Shown piece by piece: positions 54,399 to 56,134 of a DNA stretch of 56,134 bases. Made by a program: the position numbers and the translations under genes. The stretch spans positions 1-56,134 of the forward strand of contig QZKM01000005.1 of the NCBI GenBank assembly GCA_003599485.1. The letters run 5' to 3'. Source of the DNA: Gammaproteobacteria bacterium (GTDB taxonomy: Bacteria > Pseudomonadota > Gammaproteobacteria > SURF-13). Below the pieces are notes generated by a model. It saw only the letters and a list, made by a program, of their open reading frames with translations, searched no databases and had not been told where the DNA came from. Each line of letters begins with the position of its first letter. The stretch's first letter is position 1.

Positions 54399-54788
54399 TC
54401 AAGACTCAAGGCCGCTGCGTACGCGTTGCAAACGGTCTTTCACCTCTTTGCCGAGAGCAAGCAGCTCCGGGTTGTTGGAGAGTTGCAGCACGGCAGCCGG
54501 GTCCATGAAGGCCACGGTGATTTTATTATTCTCCTCTTCCCTTACAACGACATTACAGGGCAGCAACAACCCGACATCCGGATCGGCCTCCAACGCCCGG
54601 TGCGCGAGCGGAGGATTGCAGGCGCCGAGTATGCGATAAGGCCGCCGCTCCACGTTGAGCTTGGCTTTCAGCGTGGCCTGCACGTCAATGTCGGTGAGTA
54701 CGCCGAAACCTTCTTTCTTCAAGGCCTCGGTCACTTTCGCCACCGCCGCGTTGAACGGCATATCGAGTTGTGTGCTGAAACCATACAT
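54399..54788 (-). CDS. DUF302 domain protein
   Basis: The 129-residue DUF302 protein begins [20 protein letters not shown] and shows [35 protein letters not shown] and [15 protein letters not shown], with conserved Cys residues in ACNPP and LPCNV. It is about 80% identical to the copy at 8856-9260, and here too it precedes a Met-rich protein. It has a GAGGGG site. It heads the copper operon. Upstream are a palindrome, ATTGG-GCG-CCAAT (54818-54830), and the FNR box of ppsA. Confidence 0.9.
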   Translation of the reverse strand: MYGFSTQLDMPFNAAVAKVTEALKKEGFGVLTDIDVQATLKAKLNVERRPYRILGACNPPLAHRALEADPDVGLLLPCNVVVREEENNKITVAFMDPAAVLQLSNNPELLALGKEVKDRLQRVRSGLES

Positions 54789-54886
54789 GGATTAAAGACC
54801 CCTCTGTCTATATGGAGATTGGGCGCCAATTCGTTCTTGAGAAAATCTCTGAGCTGAAAACATAAGCGGGGAGGGCGCATTTTTCC

Positions 54887-54926
54887 TTGATCTATATCAA
54901 GCCCGGCCCGGGGAGCCTGCTATACT
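54887..54926 (+). promoter_or_regulatory. FNR/ANR box and -10 upstream of ppsA
   Basis: TTGATCTATATCAA (54887-54900) is a perfect FNR palindrome. TATACT (54921-54926) lies at 27.5 bp from its centre, giving a start near 54933 and a 47-base leader for ppsA. In the other direction TATGTT (54864-54859) is a weaker candidate -10 for the DUF302 operon. Confidence 0.75.
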
Positions 54927-54979
54927 GTTTTACAACGCGTTCCCCATCGCTTGTACTACAAGTATTTTGCGGATACACG

Positions 54980-56134
54980 ATGCCGTCCTACATTCTCTGG
55001 TTTGATCAAATTACGCTGCAAGACCTGCCGCACGTGGGCGGCAAGAACGCCTCGCTGGGCGAGATGTATCGTGTGCTGGTTCCGCAAGGCGTGAAGATAC
55101 CCAATGGCTTCGCCATCAGCGCAGAAGCCTATTGGCACGTGCTGGACAGCGCGGGGATACGCGCCGAGTTGCAGCGCCTCATGAACGGGCTGAACAAGCA
55201 GGATGTCGCGGAGCTGGCGCGGCGCGGTGAGCTGGCGCGTGATCTGATCCGCGGCGCGGGCATACCGGAGGATTTATGGGTGGAGATCGCGCAGGCTTAT
55301 GATGATTTATGCGCGCAATACGGCGCGCGCACCGACGTGGCGGTGCGCTCCTCGGCCACCGCGGAGGACTTGCCCACCGCTTCGTTCGCCGGCCAGCAGG
55401 AGAGCTATCTCAACATCCGCGGCCATGCGGCGCTGCGCGAAGCGGTGGCCAAGTGCTTCGCCAGCCTGTTTACCGACCGCGCCATTTCCTATCGCATGGA
55501 TCAGGGTTTCGACCACTTTCAAGTGGCGCTCTCCATCGGCGTGCAGAAGATGGTGCGCTCCGATCTCGCGGCAAGCGGCGTGACCTTCACGCTCGATACC
55601 GAGACCGGCTTTTGCGACGTGATTTTCATCACCGGCGCGTATGGGCTGGGCGAAAACATCGTGCAGGGCGCGGTGGACCCGGATGAGTTTTATGTATTCA
55701 AGCCCGCGTTGCGCGCCGGGTATCGCACCGTGCTGCGCCGGCGTCTGGGCGCGAAGCAGCTGCGCATGGTGTACGAAGAAGGCGGGATGGGCGTCACCAC
55801 GCGCAATCGCGCGGTGCCGGAGGCGGAGCGCAAACGCTACTGCATCAGCGACGACGAGGCGCTCACACTGGCCGATTACGCGTTGAAGATTGAGGATCAT
55901 TATAGCGCGCGCGCCGGACACTGGCAGCCGATGGACATCGAGTGGGCCAAGGACGGCGTCACGGGCGAACTGTTCGTGGTGCAGGCGCGGCCGGAGACCG
56001 TGCAGTCGCAGCGCCGGGGCGACGTGCTGGAGACGTATATATTGGAAGAGCGCGCCACGCCGGTACTGCAAGGCAAGAGCGTGGGCCAGAAGATCGGCGT
56101 GGGCAGCGCGCGCGTCATCACCAGCCTGGAACAT
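54980..56134 (+). CDS. ppsA: phosphoenolpyruvate synthase, N-terminal part
   Basis: PpsA makes phosphoenolpyruvate from pyruvate and ATP. The frame is open from ATG 54980 to the window end (385 codons, no stop), about half of the usual 790 residues. MPSYILWFDQITLQDLPHVG is the typical start, followed by GGKNASLGEMYR and VKIPNGFAISAEAYW. The ATP-grasp part has VAVRSSATAEDLPTASFAGQ, QQESYLNIRG, VQKMVRSDLAASGVTFTLD and YGLGENIVQGAVDPDEF, then MDIEWAKDG and VVQARPETVQ. It appears to be FNR-regulated. The swivelling and C-terminal domains lie outside the window. Confidence 0.95.
   Translation, partial: MPSYILWFDQITLQDLPHVGGKNASLGEMYRVLVPQGVKIPNGFAISAEAYWHVLDSAGIRAELQRLMNGLNKQDVAELARRGELARDLIRGAGIPEDLWVEIAQAYDDLCAQYGARTDVAVRSSATAEDLPTASFAGQQESYLNIRGHAALREAVAKCFASLFTDRAISYRMDQGFDHFQVALSIGVQKMVRSDLAASGVTFTLDTETGFCDVIFITGAYGLGENIVQGAVDPDEFYVFKPALRAGYRTVLRRRLGAKQLRMVYEEGGMGVTTRNRAVPEAERKRYCISDDEALTLADYALKIEDHYSARAGHWQPMDIEWAKDGVTGELFVVQARPETVQSQRRGDVLETYILEERATPVLQGKSVGQKIGVGSARVITSLEH

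Noticed and set aside
55002-55015. TTGATCAAATTACG in ppsA as a sixth FNR site
   Set aside because: It has only one half site, lacks the N4-ATCAA arm, and lies inside the coding region.

Overview
The window is a GC-rich stretch of a proteobacterial chromosome, most likely gammaproteobacterial. Two conserved gene orders point there: atpD-atpC-glmU-glmS at the left edge, and yebC-ruvCAB-ybgC-tolQRAB-pal-cpoB-queE-queC-tRNA-Lys on the minus strand between 12.3 and 22.1 kb. The genus cannot be named from sequence alone. Sulfur and metal handling, together with FNR-type oxygen control, suggest a facultative or microaerophilic, possibly sulfur-oxidising organism.

Region by region: (1) 1-4072 holds the end of the ATP synthase operon, then glmU and glmS. 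(2) 4073-7450 is a decayed island attached to the glmS 3' end. It has a Tn7-like end 18 bp after the glmS stop, tiny genes, broken rhodanese and metallo-hydrolase genes, an MFS transporter, a SHOCT protein, and a small metal-domain-like protein fused to a foreign glmS 3' remnant. (3) 7456-12287 is a sulfane-sulfur operon on the minus strand (persulfide dioxygenase, TauE/SafE exporter, DUF302, Met-rich protein, two YeeE/YedE halves), divergent from a PAS-AAA-Fis regulator. (4) 12.3-22.1 kb is the conserved core, with a MITE-like insert between tolR and tolQ. (5) 22.2-23.5 kb is an insertion scar: a deleted IS3 relic, an orphan membrane gene and a remnant of the neighbouring nuclease gene. (6) 23.5-34.5 kb holds stress and housekeeping genes: a beta-CASP nuclease, hydrolase, host-attachment protein, ABC1 kinase, zinc ribbon protein, DJ-1/PfpI, CBS protein, PolX, DUF72 and the complete AmmeMemoRadiSam trio. 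(7) 34.5-44.4 kb is an anaerobic carbon block: glgP, ackA and a ligase-ACP-acyltransferase fusion on the minus strand, with phosphoketolase and an unusual GroEL on the plus strand. (8) 44.4-47.1 kb is a NemA/NemR-type electrophile-response operon with two matching palindromic operators. (9) 47.3-54.8 kb is a copper/metal operon with a P-type ATPase, several DUF membrane proteins, and a second copy of the DUF302 plus Met-rich pair. (10) 54.98 kb to the end is the start of ppsA.

The most coherent new observation is a local FNR/ANR-type regulon. Five palindromes of the form TTGAT-N4-ATCAA (two with one mismatch) lie upstream of beta-CASP nuclease/hydrolase, ABC1 kinase/zinc ribbon, glgP/phosphoketolase, GroEL and ppsA. 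In four promoters a good -10 hexamer starts exactly 28.5 bp from the box centre, which is class II geometry. These promoters also revise several start codons and predict leaderless mRNAs for the nuclease and GroEL. Together the genes would send stored glycogen through phosphoketolase to acetyl phosphate and ATP when oxygen is low, alongside chaperone and stress functions.
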